Of a stretch of DNA of 64,000 bases, positions 37,392 through 45,949 are shown piece after piece. A model generated the notes under the pieces. That model was not told the origin of the DNA. It saw only the letters and a list, made by a program, of their open reading frames with translations, and did no database searches. The position numbers and the translations under genes are program-made. Origin of the DNA: an uncultured Pirellulaceae bacterium (GTDB lineage Bacteria; Planctomycetota; Planctomycetia; Pirellulales; Pirellulaceae); NCBI GenBank assembly GCA_905480235.1, contig CAJQPP010000030.1:1-64000 (forward strand). Reading direction: 5' to 3'. Position 1 is the stretch's first letter; every line of letters starts with the position of its first letter.

Positions 37392-37862
37392 ATGCCACCC
37401 TTTCTGATTAAAGAAATACCCGTGCAGTCTTCGATGCTGGATGTCAATGGACACGTCAACAACATCGTTTACATGAATTGGATGCAGGATATTGCCATCG
37501 AACATGCGAACATGGCAGGCTTTGGTGACGAGTTAAATGGTAAGGCATCCTGCAATTGGGTGGCCAAAAACCATTATATTGAATATCGTCAATCGGCGTT
37601 CGCCCATGATGTGATTCTTGCCACCACCTGGATTGCGGCCACTCGTAAAGTCGGCTGCCAACGAAAATACACGTTTCATCGAAAAGTAGAGCAGGGCCTG
37701 CCAATTTTACTGGCACATGCAGAAACGCATTGGGTATTGGTTGATCGCAAAAATGGACGCCCAAAAAAGATCCCAGCAGATGCTCTGCAGCGAATTGAAT
37801 CACTGGGGGAAGCTCCCGCAATTTCATTGGCGGCAAACTCCCCAATGGAATCTAACGGATAG
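37392..37862 (+). CDS. Acyl-CoA/acyl-ACP thioesterase, hotdog fold
   Basis: About 156 residues from MPPFLIKEIPVQSSM. The frame is open to 37344, but that start lacks a ribosome-binding site and adds no domain. DVNGHVNNIVYMNWMQDIAIEH is the 4HBT-type catalytic motif (Asp, then GHVNN and the Y-x-x-W/M helix), and the central strand YIEYRQSAFAHDVILATTW fits the hotdog fold. Likely hydrolyses an acyl-CoA or acyl-ACP in the cytoplasm; the chain specificity is unknown. The preceding ~300 bases contain no gene and should carry the promoter. Confidence 0.82.
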   Translation: MPPFLIKEIPVQSSMLDVNGHVNNIVYMNWMQDIAIEHANMAGFGDELNGKASCNWVAKNHYIEYRQSAFAHDVILATTWIAATRKVGCQRKYTFHRKVEQGLPILLAHAETHWVLVDRKNGRPKKIPADALQRIESLGEAPAISLAANSPMESNG

Positions 37863-38058
37863 CGGGACAGCACGAATCCCAAGCAAGCTCAAGGGCCGGT
37901 TAAGTCGTCCCGACCGATTGAACACCAGAGCGATCCTCGGGCATTATTGTTTGAGAAGCCCCGCGCTTGAGAGGATCCCCGCCCTAATGTTTTGGTGGAA
38001 CCAACGATGCCGCTGGTTTCTTTCGTCGCGAGATCTTTAATCGCGAAATGAACTAGCT

Positions 38059-38568
38059 TTACTGCGGCGTTGTTGGCAAATCGTCTTCCGGGACAGGGAC
38101 AACATCCTGTTGAACCGCTTGGGATTTTTCCTGTACAAGGGAGGGTTGCACCGTCGCGATGACCCGCAAATCAAATCGCGGCATCTCTGGATCGCTTGTC
38201 ACAAAACTGGTGGTTTGCACGATTTGCCCCGTTTCGAACGCTGGTTCAAAACTAACGACCCAGTCTCTACCGGTATTGGCCGCCAAAGACATGGATTGGC
38301 GAATAGGTTCTCCGTATCCGCAGTTTCGATCGACTTCATGAATTTGAAGCCGCTGCCCCCCTCTATTAACAAGGTGAAATGCTACATCAATGCGTCCGCC
38401 CTGTCGCAAATCACCCAAATCCACGGTCTGCTGACCTAATTCCAAGACCGGTTTAGATGGCAGATCTTCGGCTAGTCGAGCCGAGCTTGCCTTCCAAATT
38501 ATTACCGCGAAAAACACCGAAAGAGAAAGCGCGATGACAATCCACAGCCTGATTTTCTGAGCAAACAT
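38059..38568 (-). CDS. DUF1573 membrane-anchored protein
   Basis: 169 residues. An N-terminal TM/signal anchor (IVIALSLSVFFAVIIW) is followed by an Ig-like beta-sandwich, with ELGQQTVDLGDLRQGGRIDV and VAFHLVNRGGQRLQI matching DUF1573. A conserved Cys at NCGYG is present, whereas many members have it in a CGC-type context. Acidic/Pro-rich tail. Extracytoplasmic, function unknown, common and expanded in planctomycetes. It lies 43 bases beyond the Tad-like operon and may be its last gene. Confidence 0.8.
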   Translation of the reverse strand: MFAQKIRLWIVIALSLSVFFAVIIWKASSARLAEDLPSKPVLELGQQTVDLGDLRQGGRIDVAFHLVNRGGQRLQIHEVDRNCGYGEPIRQSMSLAANTGRDWVVSFEPAFETGQIVQTTSFVTSDPEMPRFDLRVIATVQPSLVQEKSQAVQQDVVPVPEDDLPTTPQ

Positions 38569-38611
38569 ACCCCTCTTCTCCCTAGCACATTTTCAGAGAA
38601 ATCGCATTTAG

Positions 38612-40270
38612 TTATTTGACGAGGAATAAACCGCTCACCCCACCCGCTTCATTGACCCCTTTAAGGTCACCCAGTGAAATCGATTCATCTACATGTAAAT
38701 TAGCGCCCAGAATTTTTAAATTCTTTCCCACCATTTTGCCGTAAAAGTCGAAGCCCTCGCTCTTGAAGGTCTCAATTTTTGATTTCGTCGAATAGATCAC
38801 GGCTTCCATTTCGCCCTTTTGCGGAAGCAAACATTTCTCGTTCTGTCCCATCGGGTAGATCTGAAGATTGATAGGACGATTAGTTAGGTTCTTAAAGTTA
38901 CCCGTGCGGAAATCAAACTTCTTTTCGACGTATATGTAGGTCGGACCAATGATATTGACCACAGCATCATTGTCGATTTTCATTTCCCGAAAGTAATACG
39001 TGCCTGGAGGTAAAGTTATCGCATCTGGACGGGGGGTCGGGTCACCGCCATCATCATCGTCGTCCGAACTGCTGCCTTTGCCATCGTCGTCGTCGTCCGA
39101 GCTGCCGCTTTTACTTTTACTTTTACTTTTACTTTTACTTTTACTTTTACTTTTACTTTTACTTTTACTTTTGCTTTTGCTTTTGCTTTTACTTTTACCT
39201 TTACCTTTGCCATCGTCATCGTCATCGTCGTCCGAGCTGCTGCTTTTGCTTTTGTCAGGCTGGTTCAAGTCGGCAAAAACGACGCTGGTCTGTAGATACC
39301 TGGACATTCCATATCCGGCAAACAACATCCGATAATTCAAATTCCCACGATAAAGATCATACCCATAGTTCTTTTTCGAGTTCGTATTCATGTGCCCGAG
39401 ATAGAAGTCTCTGTCGTTATTCAAAACAGGCCAGCCGTTATCACTGAGCGGTAGTGAATTATTTAGGTTGTTGGAATTCGCATCCCCAACTATCACCGGT
39501 GAAAACGGTATTTTATTATCAATCCCACCCACTTCACCGGAAATAATCGAAGATGATCCAATGGGATTTTCGTGACTATTTTTGTAACCGTTCCACCATT
39601 TAGCACTGCCGTCGATATAGTTTTTATTTTTGAGTTTCAGCCGTCCATTTGTGCACACGTCACCTTGCGAACCTGGTGTTTGATCTTCGTAACTTCCTAT
39701 CAATGAGTTATAGCTATCGGTACGCGTCGGAATGTTACCTTGTTTGCCGAAATAAATTAACGCATCACCCATAATGCCGCCAAAGGATCCTGTTTTTTTC
39801 CGGGCAACGGCAGAGACCCGAACATTTGCATGACTGGTTCCCAAGACTGGCGCAAAAAACAGTTTGAGCGAATTTTCGCTCTCCTCATCTCTACGACATG
39901 TCACACGCACAGCATTCGGTGAAATTTCGGAGTTACTACCCAAGACCGTGAAACTGGCGGTTTCTTCATTCCAAACACCGATTTCGACGTCCCCCCGAGA
40001 TACGGATACGTTCTCGCCGGCTGCAAAATTCTTGGCCGCCCACTCGATGGAAGCATCAATGGCAGCTTCTCGATCTGGCAATGCCTTGGCCCCGGATATC
40101 GCTGCGCTGTCGGCCGCATTTTGCAACTGACTCTCCGATACTGACAAATAACCCAAATCAATCGAAAACGCTAAAAAGGCGATCACGATGATCAAACAGA
40201 ACGCGGCAAATACCGAGATGGCACCACGGCGTTGGGCGGACTGACAAGGTTTATTCACTGGATTAGGCAT
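38612..40270 (-). CDS. TadG-like protein with Lys-Ser microsatellite and Asp/Ser blocks
   Basis: 552 residues. The N-terminal Flp/Tad-type TM segment (GAISVFAAFCLIIVIAFLAFSIDLGYL, about 16-42) is followed by the conserved QLQNAADSAAISGAKALP region typical of TadG/TadE-like putative pilus assembly proteins. The middle contains an extreme low-complexity tract at about 346-418: Asp runs, then Lys-Ser dipeptides encoded by a hexanucleotide repeat, then Asp/Ser runs. The C-terminal part (about 418-552, e.g. LPPGTYYFREMKIDNDAVVN) resembles a beta-helix. It follows TadE by 3 bases in the same operon. Confidence 0.75.
   Translation of the reverse strand: MPNPVNKPCQSAQRRGAISVFAAFCLIIVIAFLAFSIDLGYLSVSESQLQNAADSAAISGAKALPDREAAIDASIEWAAKNFAAGENVSVSRGDVEIGVWNEETASFTVLGSNSEISPNAVRVTCRRDEESENSLKLFFAPVLGTSHANVRVSAVARKKTGSFGGIMGDALIYFGKQGNIPTRTDSYNSLIGSYEDQTPGSQGDVCTNGRLKLKNKNYIDGSAKWWNGYKNSHENPIGSSSIISGEVGGIDNKIPFSPVIVGDANSNNLNNSLPLSDNGWPVLNNDRDFYLGHMNTNSKKNYGYDLYRGNLNYRMLFAGYGMSRYLQTSVVFADLNQPDKSKSSSSDDDDDDDGKGKGKSKSKSKSKSKSKSKSKSKSKSKSKSKSKSGSSDDDDDGKGSSSDDDDDGGDPTPRPDAITLPPGTYYFREMKIDNDAVVNIIGPTYIYVEKKFDFRTGNFKNLTNRPINLQIYPMGQNEKCLLPQKGEMEAVIYSTKSKIETFKSEGFDFYGKMVGKNLKILGANLHVDESISLGDLKGVNEAGGVSGLFLVK
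39108..39197. repeat. Hexanucleotide microsatellite (CTTTTA/G), 15 units
   Basis: Fifteen uninterrupted 6-base units CTTTTA or CTTTTG. On the minus (coding) strand each unit encodes Lys-Ser, giving the KS dipeptide run of the TadG-like protein. Because the unit is six bases, copy-number changes alter linker length without shifting the frame. Confidence 0.97.
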
Positions 40271-40273
40271 GAT

Positions 40274-40720
40274 TTACTCGTGCTCAAAAAGGCAATTTGA
40301 AGACAATGTTGCGTCAGAGAAAAATGTTGCAAAAAAGCCTAGACCGGCTTCCGAATAGGGAACGCTGACGGTGACCAAAATTTCGTCACCTTGATCGGCG
40401 TCGCTCACATCAGTCGTCTCTTTCCCCTCGACTGCGACGACGACGGTCACATCTTCCGGCTCAACGCCGATTAGGGAAACGACAAGATCACTGACATCCT
40501 TTTTAACCGTCTTGGAATCGGCTCCCATTAACATGGCAGCTCGCGCTCCTCTTCGACTGGCAGTTGAAAGGGCGTGTTCTATTCGAAAGACTTGTCCAAA
40601 CTCGATAATGCCTGCTAACATCAGCAGGAATAGGGGGGCGATGACTGCGAATTCCACGGCAGCCGCGCCATGACGGCGAGCTTTTCGATTGCCCACGGAT
40701 TCTGTTGACACGTCTGACAT
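40274..40720 (-). CDS. TadE-like pilus assembly protein
   Basis: 148 residues. The basic N-terminus (RKARRHGAAAVEFAVIAPLF) runs into a single hydrophobic helix with the TadE hallmark G-A-A-A-V-E-F followed by a Glu/Gln in the helix (GIIEFGQVFRIEHALSTASR). A minor pseudopilin-like component or assembly factor of Tad/Flp-type systems. The start codon directly follows the upstream gene's TGA, and the downstream TadG starts 3 bases after its stop, so these are translationally coupled. No TadA, TadB/C, CpaF or Flp pilin is in the window. Confidence 0.85.
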   Translation of the reverse strand: MSDVSTESVGNRKARRHGAAAVEFAVIAPLFLLMLAGIIEFGQVFRIEHALSTASRRGARAAMLMGADSKTVKKDVSDLVVSLIGVEPEDVTVVVAVEGKETTDVSDADQGDEILVTVSVPYSEAGLGFFATFFSDATLSSNCLFEHE

Positions 40721-41176
40721 TCAGACACTCTCCATTTCGGTGGCAGATGCTATTTGGGGACTTTCTTCCGCAGCAGCTTTTTCTGCCTTTTCAACGCGAA
40801 CGATCACCCGATTGAAGTCTTCCGCTATTTCTTTCCAAAAATCGCCATCTCTAAAATGAATGGGAGAAACTTCCTCACCATCTGCAAGAGCATTCATGGA
40901 ACGCCGCAAGCGGACCATCGGTCCTGCGAAACGATTTGTTAATTTGCATAAATCAAAAAAGAACACCGGTGTCAAAACCAGCCCGGCGAGAATGGTGGGG
41001 CCATATCGCTGCAGAAAATTCGTGCCTGCTTTTCGCGGATCGTCGATTAATGCCTCGACAAAAAACAACAGGGCACCCGCTGAAAGCACAAACAAGACGA
41101 AGTAGAAGCACAAACGTAGAAGAATTGCGCCTTGTACTGATCGGTCAACGAAATATTTTTTTCTTTGCTTTTCCAT
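40721..41176 (-). CDS. Two-TM membrane protein with HAMP-like segment, first gene of the Tad-like operon
   Basis: About 151 residues from MEKQRKKYFVDRSVQGAIL; an in-frame upstream start at 41233 is less likely. Two TM helices (LCFYFVLFVLSAGALLFFV and YGPTILAGLVLTPVFFF) are followed by a cytoplasmic region that looks like a HAMP helix pair (RLRRSMNALADGEEVSPI, then FWKEIAEDFNRVIVRVEKA). No kinase or methyl-accepting output domain follows. Its stop TGA abuts the TadE start (TGA|ATG). Similar HAMP-only membrane proteins are known beside TadE/G genes in planctomycetes, but the function is unclear. Confidence 0.6.
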   Translation of the reverse strand: MEKQRKKYFVDRSVQGAILLRLCFYFVLFVLSAGALLFFVEALIDDPRKAGTNFLQRYGPTILAGLVLTPVFFFDLCKLTNRFAGPMVRLRRSMNALADGEEVSPIHFRDGDFWKEIAEDFNRVIVRVEKAEKAAAEESPQIASATEMESV

Positions 41177-41378
41177 ACTGCAACTTACGCCACGGAAAAA
41201 CTCGGTGCCAACAAATAGCCCAAAAGAAATCAACGCGAATGTCTACGGGATCGATATCATCGTTATTAACCGGATAATCAGAGCCCGCACGACAACGATT
41301 TCTGACGCGGTGTTGCGATTCTTACAAGTTTTTTACTTTCGCCTCTCTCATTTCCACCTTCATCGCTCTCAAATAACG

Positions 41379-42359
41379 TTATGCAATCATGCGATCGAGG
41401 ACCTTGGATCGGGAAAGTAGCCGTTGCTTTATCAAAACGGGCCCCAGAATCCCTGCGGCTAGAAGTAATGGGGCGAACCATAAGAAGTTGATCCCATCCC
41501 AACTTACACACTTCAACATGACCCCTTTGGTGACACCGATACACAGCGTGTTCATCAAATAAATGGGAAACGTGTAAGCACCCATGGTTTTTAGGATCGA
41601 CCAGCGATCCGCCGCAGGAATGCCGATCATCGCATGGCAAGCAGGTATCGATAGCAACCCCATCAACAACTTGGGAGCCCCCCAAGGGACCGAAAAATAA
41701 ATGATGACGAGGAATGGAGCGACAAACAGAGCTCCGTATCGACTAATGAATGCGGAATACTTTTCGTAGTGATCGCCGGCCAAGCAGCCGACAAAAAACA
41801 CGAGGCTATATTCCCCCAAACTGGATAACCCGAACCAACTCGGGAGTTCCATAAAATGCACCGCAAGACACAGTGGTAGAATCCACTCAATTTGATTTCG
41901 GGTTATTCGATAGGCGATTGGGGTGATTACACAGAACAAAAACAACACGTAGATATACCAAAGGTACGCACAGTAAGACCCCAAGGGGTTCGTCAACACC
42001 TCAAAATAACTCCACCATGATTCCACGCCATTATCGACATGCATGACCCGGCCCATCGTTATTTTTCCCACAAACACGATCAAGGAAAAAAGCAGGTAAG
42101 CCGGCATCAACCGCAGGAACTTACCTTTGATATATTTCAGATAAGCGTTCCACGTCTCAATCGGCTTTCGTGAGTATGCCACGATTAGGCCCGAGAGAAA
42201 CATGAACAAGGGCATGTGAAATAGGTAGATTGAGTCCTTCAATCGCAGGTACCATTCGTTGCCGGACGGCGGTTGCCGTGCCACGATATGCCCAAGCACA
42301 ACCAGAAAGATGGCTAGGCCCTTTAGCTTATCAATATCACTGAGTCGGCGACTTTTCAT
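41379..42359 (-). CDS. Acyltransferase 3 family membrane protein
   Basis: About 326 residues starting MKSRRLSDIDKLKGLAIFLV; an upstream in-frame start would add 24 residues without motif support. The family start motif (D-x-L-K-G-x-A-I, followed by VVLGHI with the catalytic His) is present, then SIYLFHMPLFMFLSGLI and about ten TM helices. It transfers acyl groups, usually acetyl or succinyl, onto sugars or membrane glycoconjugates. Adjacent to the sulfatase but on the opposite strand. Nearest known comparison: OafA/YrhL-like acyltransferases without the SGNH domain. Confidence 0.85.
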   Translation of the reverse strand: MKSRRLSDIDKLKGLAIFLVVLGHIVARQPPSGNEWYLRLKDSIYLFHMPLFMFLSGLIVAYSRKPIETWNAYLKYIKGKFLRLMPAYLLFSLIVFVGKITMGRVMHVDNGVESWWSYFEVLTNPLGSYCAYLWYIYVLFLFCVITPIAYRITRNQIEWILPLCLAVHFMELPSWFGLSSLGEYSLVFFVGCLAGDHYEKYSAFISRYGALFVAPFLVIIYFSVPWGAPKLLMGLLSIPACHAMIGIPAADRWSILKTMGAYTFPIYLMNTLCIGVTKGVMLKCVSWDGINFLWFAPLLLAAGILGPVLIKQRLLSRSKVLDRMIA

Positions 42360-42778
42360 AAATATTGCTGAAAGACTTCCGCTTGGGGGTTCTGTATTTG
42401 TAGAAGGCAGGCAAAGTGACTCCATCTCCATTGCGCCAACAACCTTGACGCAATTTCACGGGTTTCTAACTCTAGGTCACCCCGGTCCAAGCGACGAAAA
42501 TTGAATTGGATTTGAGCAACAATCAGCTTTTGCCTTTGGGAAAAGTTGTTGCGATCTGTCGCATGTTTGGAATCAGTTCCTAAAATTCTCCGTTTTCCCA
42601 TCCCGACACATTGGAAATTTCTCCCATTCGTCAGCCGCGCGGCCAGGTAAATGGTGAACCATAAAAACGGTATGCTGGAATTCCATTAGCCATTAGCAGA
42701 TACTGCCAGGCGATCTTCAGTATGCGCCGACACCCCCAATTCAACGAATTCAAGAAATCCCTCTTGCTTGGTGGAATC

Positions 42779-44236
42779 ATGAAAATATCAATTTTCCAGA
42801 TACTAATAATTTGTGTGCTGACTGGGTTGCCAAACACACTCAAATTCGTTGACGCCGAGGAAAATGCTCAGCGGCCTAATGTCATTGTGATTATCACGGA
42901 CGACCAAGGCTGGGCCGATATCGGATTTAATAATCCCAACGTTTACAGCCCCCACCTCGACCGTCTGGCAAGTCAGGGTGTCAAATTTGAAAACCATTAC
43001 GTCATGCCGCAATGCACTCCGACACGCGTTGCGGCCATAACAGGCAGGTACCCAGGTCGATTTGGGCCCCAAGCACTCGCTGCCAACAACGCTCCGGCCT
43101 TTCCACTGGGCACACCGACCCTTGGTACCATGTTTCAGGAAAGTGGATACTCAACTTACCTCTGTGGTAAGTGGCATTTGGGATCGGATCCCTCTCATGG
43201 CCCCAACCATTTTGGCTTTGAGCATAGCTACGGCTCACTAGCAGGGGCCGTGGGCATGTACGACCATCGCTACCGATCCGGGAAATTCGAACAATCCTGG
43301 CATCGAGATTTAAAGCCTATCCCGGGCAATGAAAATGGAACTCACGCCACGGACTTAATTGCCATGGAAGCGACCAAAATTATTAAGCAAGAACGCCAAA
43401 AACCTTTTTTTCTTTATTTGGCTTTCCATGCAGTCCACACCCCCCTGGACGAGCGGGGCACCTTTACGGATCAACCCACCGCCCTCGATCCAAAGAATCC
43501 GGACCGCTGGGCGAGGGAGGACGGAATCCCCTGGTTTCATGACCCACGCGGGATTATTCAGGATGAAAAAGATCCTGAGAAACGACTATTACTGGCAGCG
43601 ATTCATCATATGGATTATGCCGTGGGCCAGATCGTAAAAGCGTTGGAGGAATCCGGGCAGCGAGAAAACACCTTGATTCTTTTCTCTTCCGATAATGGCC
43701 CTCAGGTAAACTGGCCCGGCAATGCCTATCCCGATGACCTCAAACTAAGCCAATTCAATCAGACTTTACCCATGCGCGGTAAGAAGACAGATGTTTGGGA
43801 GGGCGGTATTCACGTACCGGCTTTCGCAAATTGGCCAGGTCAGTTTACAGCCAAGACCATCGCAGAACCCGTTCATATTATCGACTGGTTTCCCACCTTG
43901 GCTGCCCTGATCGGTTACCAAGCAACCCCGCAAAACAAATGGGATGGCGTTAATCTAACGCCCGTGCTTTTTGAAAATCGCGGCCTCCCAAAACGGGATC
44001 TCTATTGGATCTGGAACAAAAAAACCAATCGCTGGGCGTTAAGGTACGGGCCCTGGAAGATCGTAAAATATGGAGCAGGAGAACCGTCCCAAAAAACCGA
44101 CTGGCAGCTATTCCATCTAATCGAAGATCCTCAAGAAAAAAACAACATCTCTGAGCGACATCCGGATGTGCTAGATCAACTGCACCAACTTTTTTTGATG
44201 CAACGGGGCAAAGATCAAGTTCTTGGGAATCGTTAA
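42779..44236 (+). CDS. Sulfatase (arylsulfatase-type, formylglycine-dependent)
   Basis: 485 residues from the ATG at 42779, preceded by GGTGG; an upstream ATG at 42722 would add 19 residues before the signal peptide. Signal peptide (ISIFQILIICVLTGLP). Metal-binding DDQGWADIG (41-49), formylglycine site C79-T-P-T-R83 (CxPxR core), and catalytic GKWHLG. Hydrolyses a sulfate ester, probably on a polysaccharide, in the periplasm or outside. C79 must be converted to formylglycine by FGE or anSME elsewhere; the FGE-like domains of the giant kinases at 52-63 kb lack the Cys pair. Sulfatases are hugely expanded in marine planctomycetes. Confidence 0.93.
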   Translation: MKISIFQILIICVLTGLPNTLKFVDAEENAQRPNVIVIITDDQGWADIGFNNPNVYSPHLDRLASQGVKFENHYVMPQCTPTRVAAITGRYPGRFGPQALAANNAPAFPLGTPTLGTMFQESGYSTYLCGKWHLGSDPSHGPNHFGFEHSYGSLAGAVGMYDHRYRSGKFEQSWHRDLKPIPGNENGTHATDLIAMEATKIIKQERQKPFFLYLAFHAVHTPLDERGTFTDQPTALDPKNPDRWAREDGIPWFHDPRGIIQDEKDPEKRLLLAAIHHMDYAVGQIVKALEESGQRENTLILFSSDNGPQVNWPGNAYPDDLKLSQFNQTLPMRGKKTDVWEGGIHVPAFANWPGQFTAKTIAEPVHIIDWFPTLAALIGYQATPQNKWDGVNLTPVLFENRGLPKRDLYWIWNKKTNRWALRYGPWKIVKYGAGEPSQKTDWQLFHLIEDPQEKNNISERHPDVLDQLHQLFLMQRGKDQVLGNR

Positions 44237-44260
44237 GACAGCTCTGGATAATTCCAAAGG

Positions 44261-44298
44261 CCTGACAGCAGAATACTCGCCTGACAGCAAAATACTCA
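44261..44298. repeat. 19-bp imperfect tandem duplication
   Basis: CCTGACAGCAGAATACTCG is followed directly by CCTGACAGCAAAATACTCA (17 of 19 identical), 25 bases after the sulfatase stop codon. No hairpin or T-run is associated. Confidence 0.85.
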
Positions 44299-44457
44299 AT
44301 TGGGTAACGCTTCATTTTCTCTGAAATGACCGGTGTCGCATCGCCGAATACCGCGCCAACGCTTATCTTGGGTAACGGTCACCAAACTCTGGAAGTTAGC
44401 GCCGCATTCAGCTCAGCGCTTCCAATTTTCACAAACTCTTCTTAAAGGAACCAGGCA

Positions 44458-44883
44458 ATGGGAATGGTCAATGAATTTAAAGAATTCGCGATGCGCGGAA
44501 ACGTGGTTGACATGGCGGTGGGAATTATCATTGGAGGTGCCTTCGGGAAAATTGTGACTTCGTTAGTCAACGATGTCATAATGCCGCCAGTGGGCATGTT
44601 GTTGGGGAATGTAGATTTTTCGCAGTTAGCAATTTCATTGAACGAAAAAACAGCCGACGCTGAAGCGGTTACGGTTAACTACGGCGCGTTCATCAATTCC
44701 GTCCTCGATTTTCTGATCGTTGCTTTTTGCATTTTCATGGTGATCAAGGGAATGAATCGTATGAAGCGCAATGCGGACGAGCCAGAAGAAGTCACTGCCA
44801 AGGATTGCCCCAAATGCTGCAGCTCGATTGCCATCCAAGCGACTCGCTGCCCGAATTGCACTTCGGAAATTTCCGCGGCCTAA
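44458..44883 (+). CDS. mscL: Large-conductance mechanosensitive channel with C-terminal zinc ribbon
   Basis: 141 residues. N-terminal amphipathic helix [21 protein letters not shown], first TM helix with [24 protein letters not shown] (pore-lining), second TM helix [15 protein letters not shown]. Opens under hypo-osmotic stress in the inner membrane. In place of the usual bundle-forming tail there is [18 protein letters not shown], a two-CxxC zinc-ribbon. Such tails occur in a subset of MscL proteins. AAAGGAACC precedes the start. Confidence 0.93.
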   Translation: MGMVNEFKEFAMRGNVVDMAVGIIIGGAFGKIVTSLVNDVIMPPVGMLLGNVDFSQLAISLNEKTADAEAVTVNYGAFINSVLDFLIVAFCIFMVIKGMNRMKRNADEPEEVTAKDCPKCCSSIAIQATRCPNCTSEISAA

Positions 44884-45116
44884 ACCACTGATGCGGTCAC
44901 CTCAAATGAGACTCTAATTCCGCTGGGCCTAATGCACGGATGCACGGTTCAACAGCAGGGCGGGGGTGACCGCAATTTTATTCCTGGATGTATTTCAGAC
45001 TACGCACCTCCCGCAAACGAGTTTCTGGAGCGGGAGAAGGGGCTACGTCCCGACAAATCTCTATCGCTTGTAAAACCTTGACGCTTCCAGGCACACCTGC
45101 GATTACTGCCGAAGAC

Positions 45117-45566
45117 TCACGATTTTACGGCAGCCGAATTGAAAAGGGTTACCAAGGCTGCCCCGGCAACACACATAACGATCCCGCATACTTGCACCGG
45201 CTTTAGCCGCTCTTCCAAGAACAGGTAACCCATGATGGCCCCAATGACGGGGGTCAAACAAAAAGCGATCGTAAGAACGTTTGAGATCTGCCCCTCTTTA
45301 AGAGCTGAATAAAGAAAAATGACTCCCAAACCTCCAGCGATAACACCGCCCCCAACCGCGATCAATAAGACAGGTTTCATGCCCGCTGTTTTTACCTCTC
45401 CCCAAAATGAAAAAGAGAGGGCCAGCAGCAATGTCAAAGAAACTACCGTACGAATGGTCGTGCCCATGACTGGCGTAAACTCACCGAGCTTGACGCCCTT
45501 TTTTTCAAGCAAGGAACCGACGGCCCAGCAGACCGCCGTTAAAACTGCCCATATTTCGGCTTTCAT
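45117..45566 (-). CDS. Half-size EamA/DMT-superfamily membrane protein
   Basis: About 149 residues from MKAEIWAVLTAVCWAVGSLL; a longer in-frame start at 45644 is possible. Five hydrophobic segments and the EamA end block LEERLKPVQVCGIVMCVAGAAL match a single EamA unit, half of the ten-TM drug/metabolite transporters. Single-unit members are thought to work as dimers. Substrate unknown. No partner gene is adjacent. Confidence 0.75.
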   Translation of the reverse strand: MKAEIWAVLTAVCWAVGSLLEKKGVKLGEFTPVMGTTIRTVVSLTLLLALSFSFWGEVKTAGMKPVLLIAVGGGVIAGGLGVIFLYSALKEGQISNVLTIAFCLTPVIGAIMGYLFLEERLKPVQVCGIVMCVAGAALVTLFNSAAVKS

Positions 45567-45841
45567 ATTTACCATCCATGATCGCAAAAGTGATAATCTT
45601 AGGGGATGCGCGTCATAAACCCCAGATGGATCGAGGAAAGGCATATTCCGGCAGGTCCTCTACCTTCACGACAGCCTATTTTGCTGGCAAGAAAATCAGT
45701 TCCCTCGTTCGCAACCTAGGAAAAATCAAGTGACCGAACGAGGTCGTCCGGCGTTTGGTTGCTCGAAAACATTTTGTCCACTTCCGCAATCAGCACAAAA
45801 AGCGGCCGCATCTATGCAAATAGAATCTCACCGAGTAACGC

Positions 45842-45874
45842 CGTTATTCCCGCTCGTTATTCCCGCTCGTTATT
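45842..45874. repeat. 13-bp tandem repeat, 2.5 copies
   Basis: CGTTATTCCCGCT is present twice in succession, followed by a partial copy CGTTATT. Located just past the terminator of the beta-helix gene. Confidence 0.9.
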
Positions 45875-45878
45875 GCTT

Positions 45879-45919
45879 AAAAAAAAGCCTCAGCTAACTC
45901 CCATGGAATTCGCCGAGGC
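45879..45919 (-). terminator. Possible terminator of the beta-helix gene
   Basis: On the minus strand GCCTC pairs with GAGGC across a 23-base loop, followed by eight T's (A-run 45879-45886 on the plus strand). The stem is short, so the call is moderate. It lies about 30 bases after the gene's stop codon. Confidence 0.45.
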
Positions 45920-45949
45920 ATTAAGGTTATTACTAGAAATCAAATGTGA

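Larger units (their letters stand above)
45567..45949. other. Gene-free interval with tandem repeat and terminator
   Basis: About 380 bases between two minus-strand genes. It contains a 13-bp tandem repeat (45842-45874) and a terminator-like hairpin (45879-45919) for the beta-helix gene. The rest should include the promoter of the EamA gene. No protein-like frame seen. Confidence 0.5.

Noticed and set aside
39016-39225. Minus-strand KVKVKV frame within the TadG gene
   Set aside because: Out-of-frame reading of the same repeat; the longer frame has the TM helix and TadG motif.
39000-39335. Plus-strand poly-Leu open frame opposite the TadG-like gene
   Set aside because: It is the complement of the KS hexanucleotide repeat; it has no start signal and no domain, so it is a shadow.
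38612-40270. The KS repeat as a CRISPR array or phase-variation switch
   Set aside because: No spacers, and a 6-base unit cannot shift the frame, so on/off switching is excluded.
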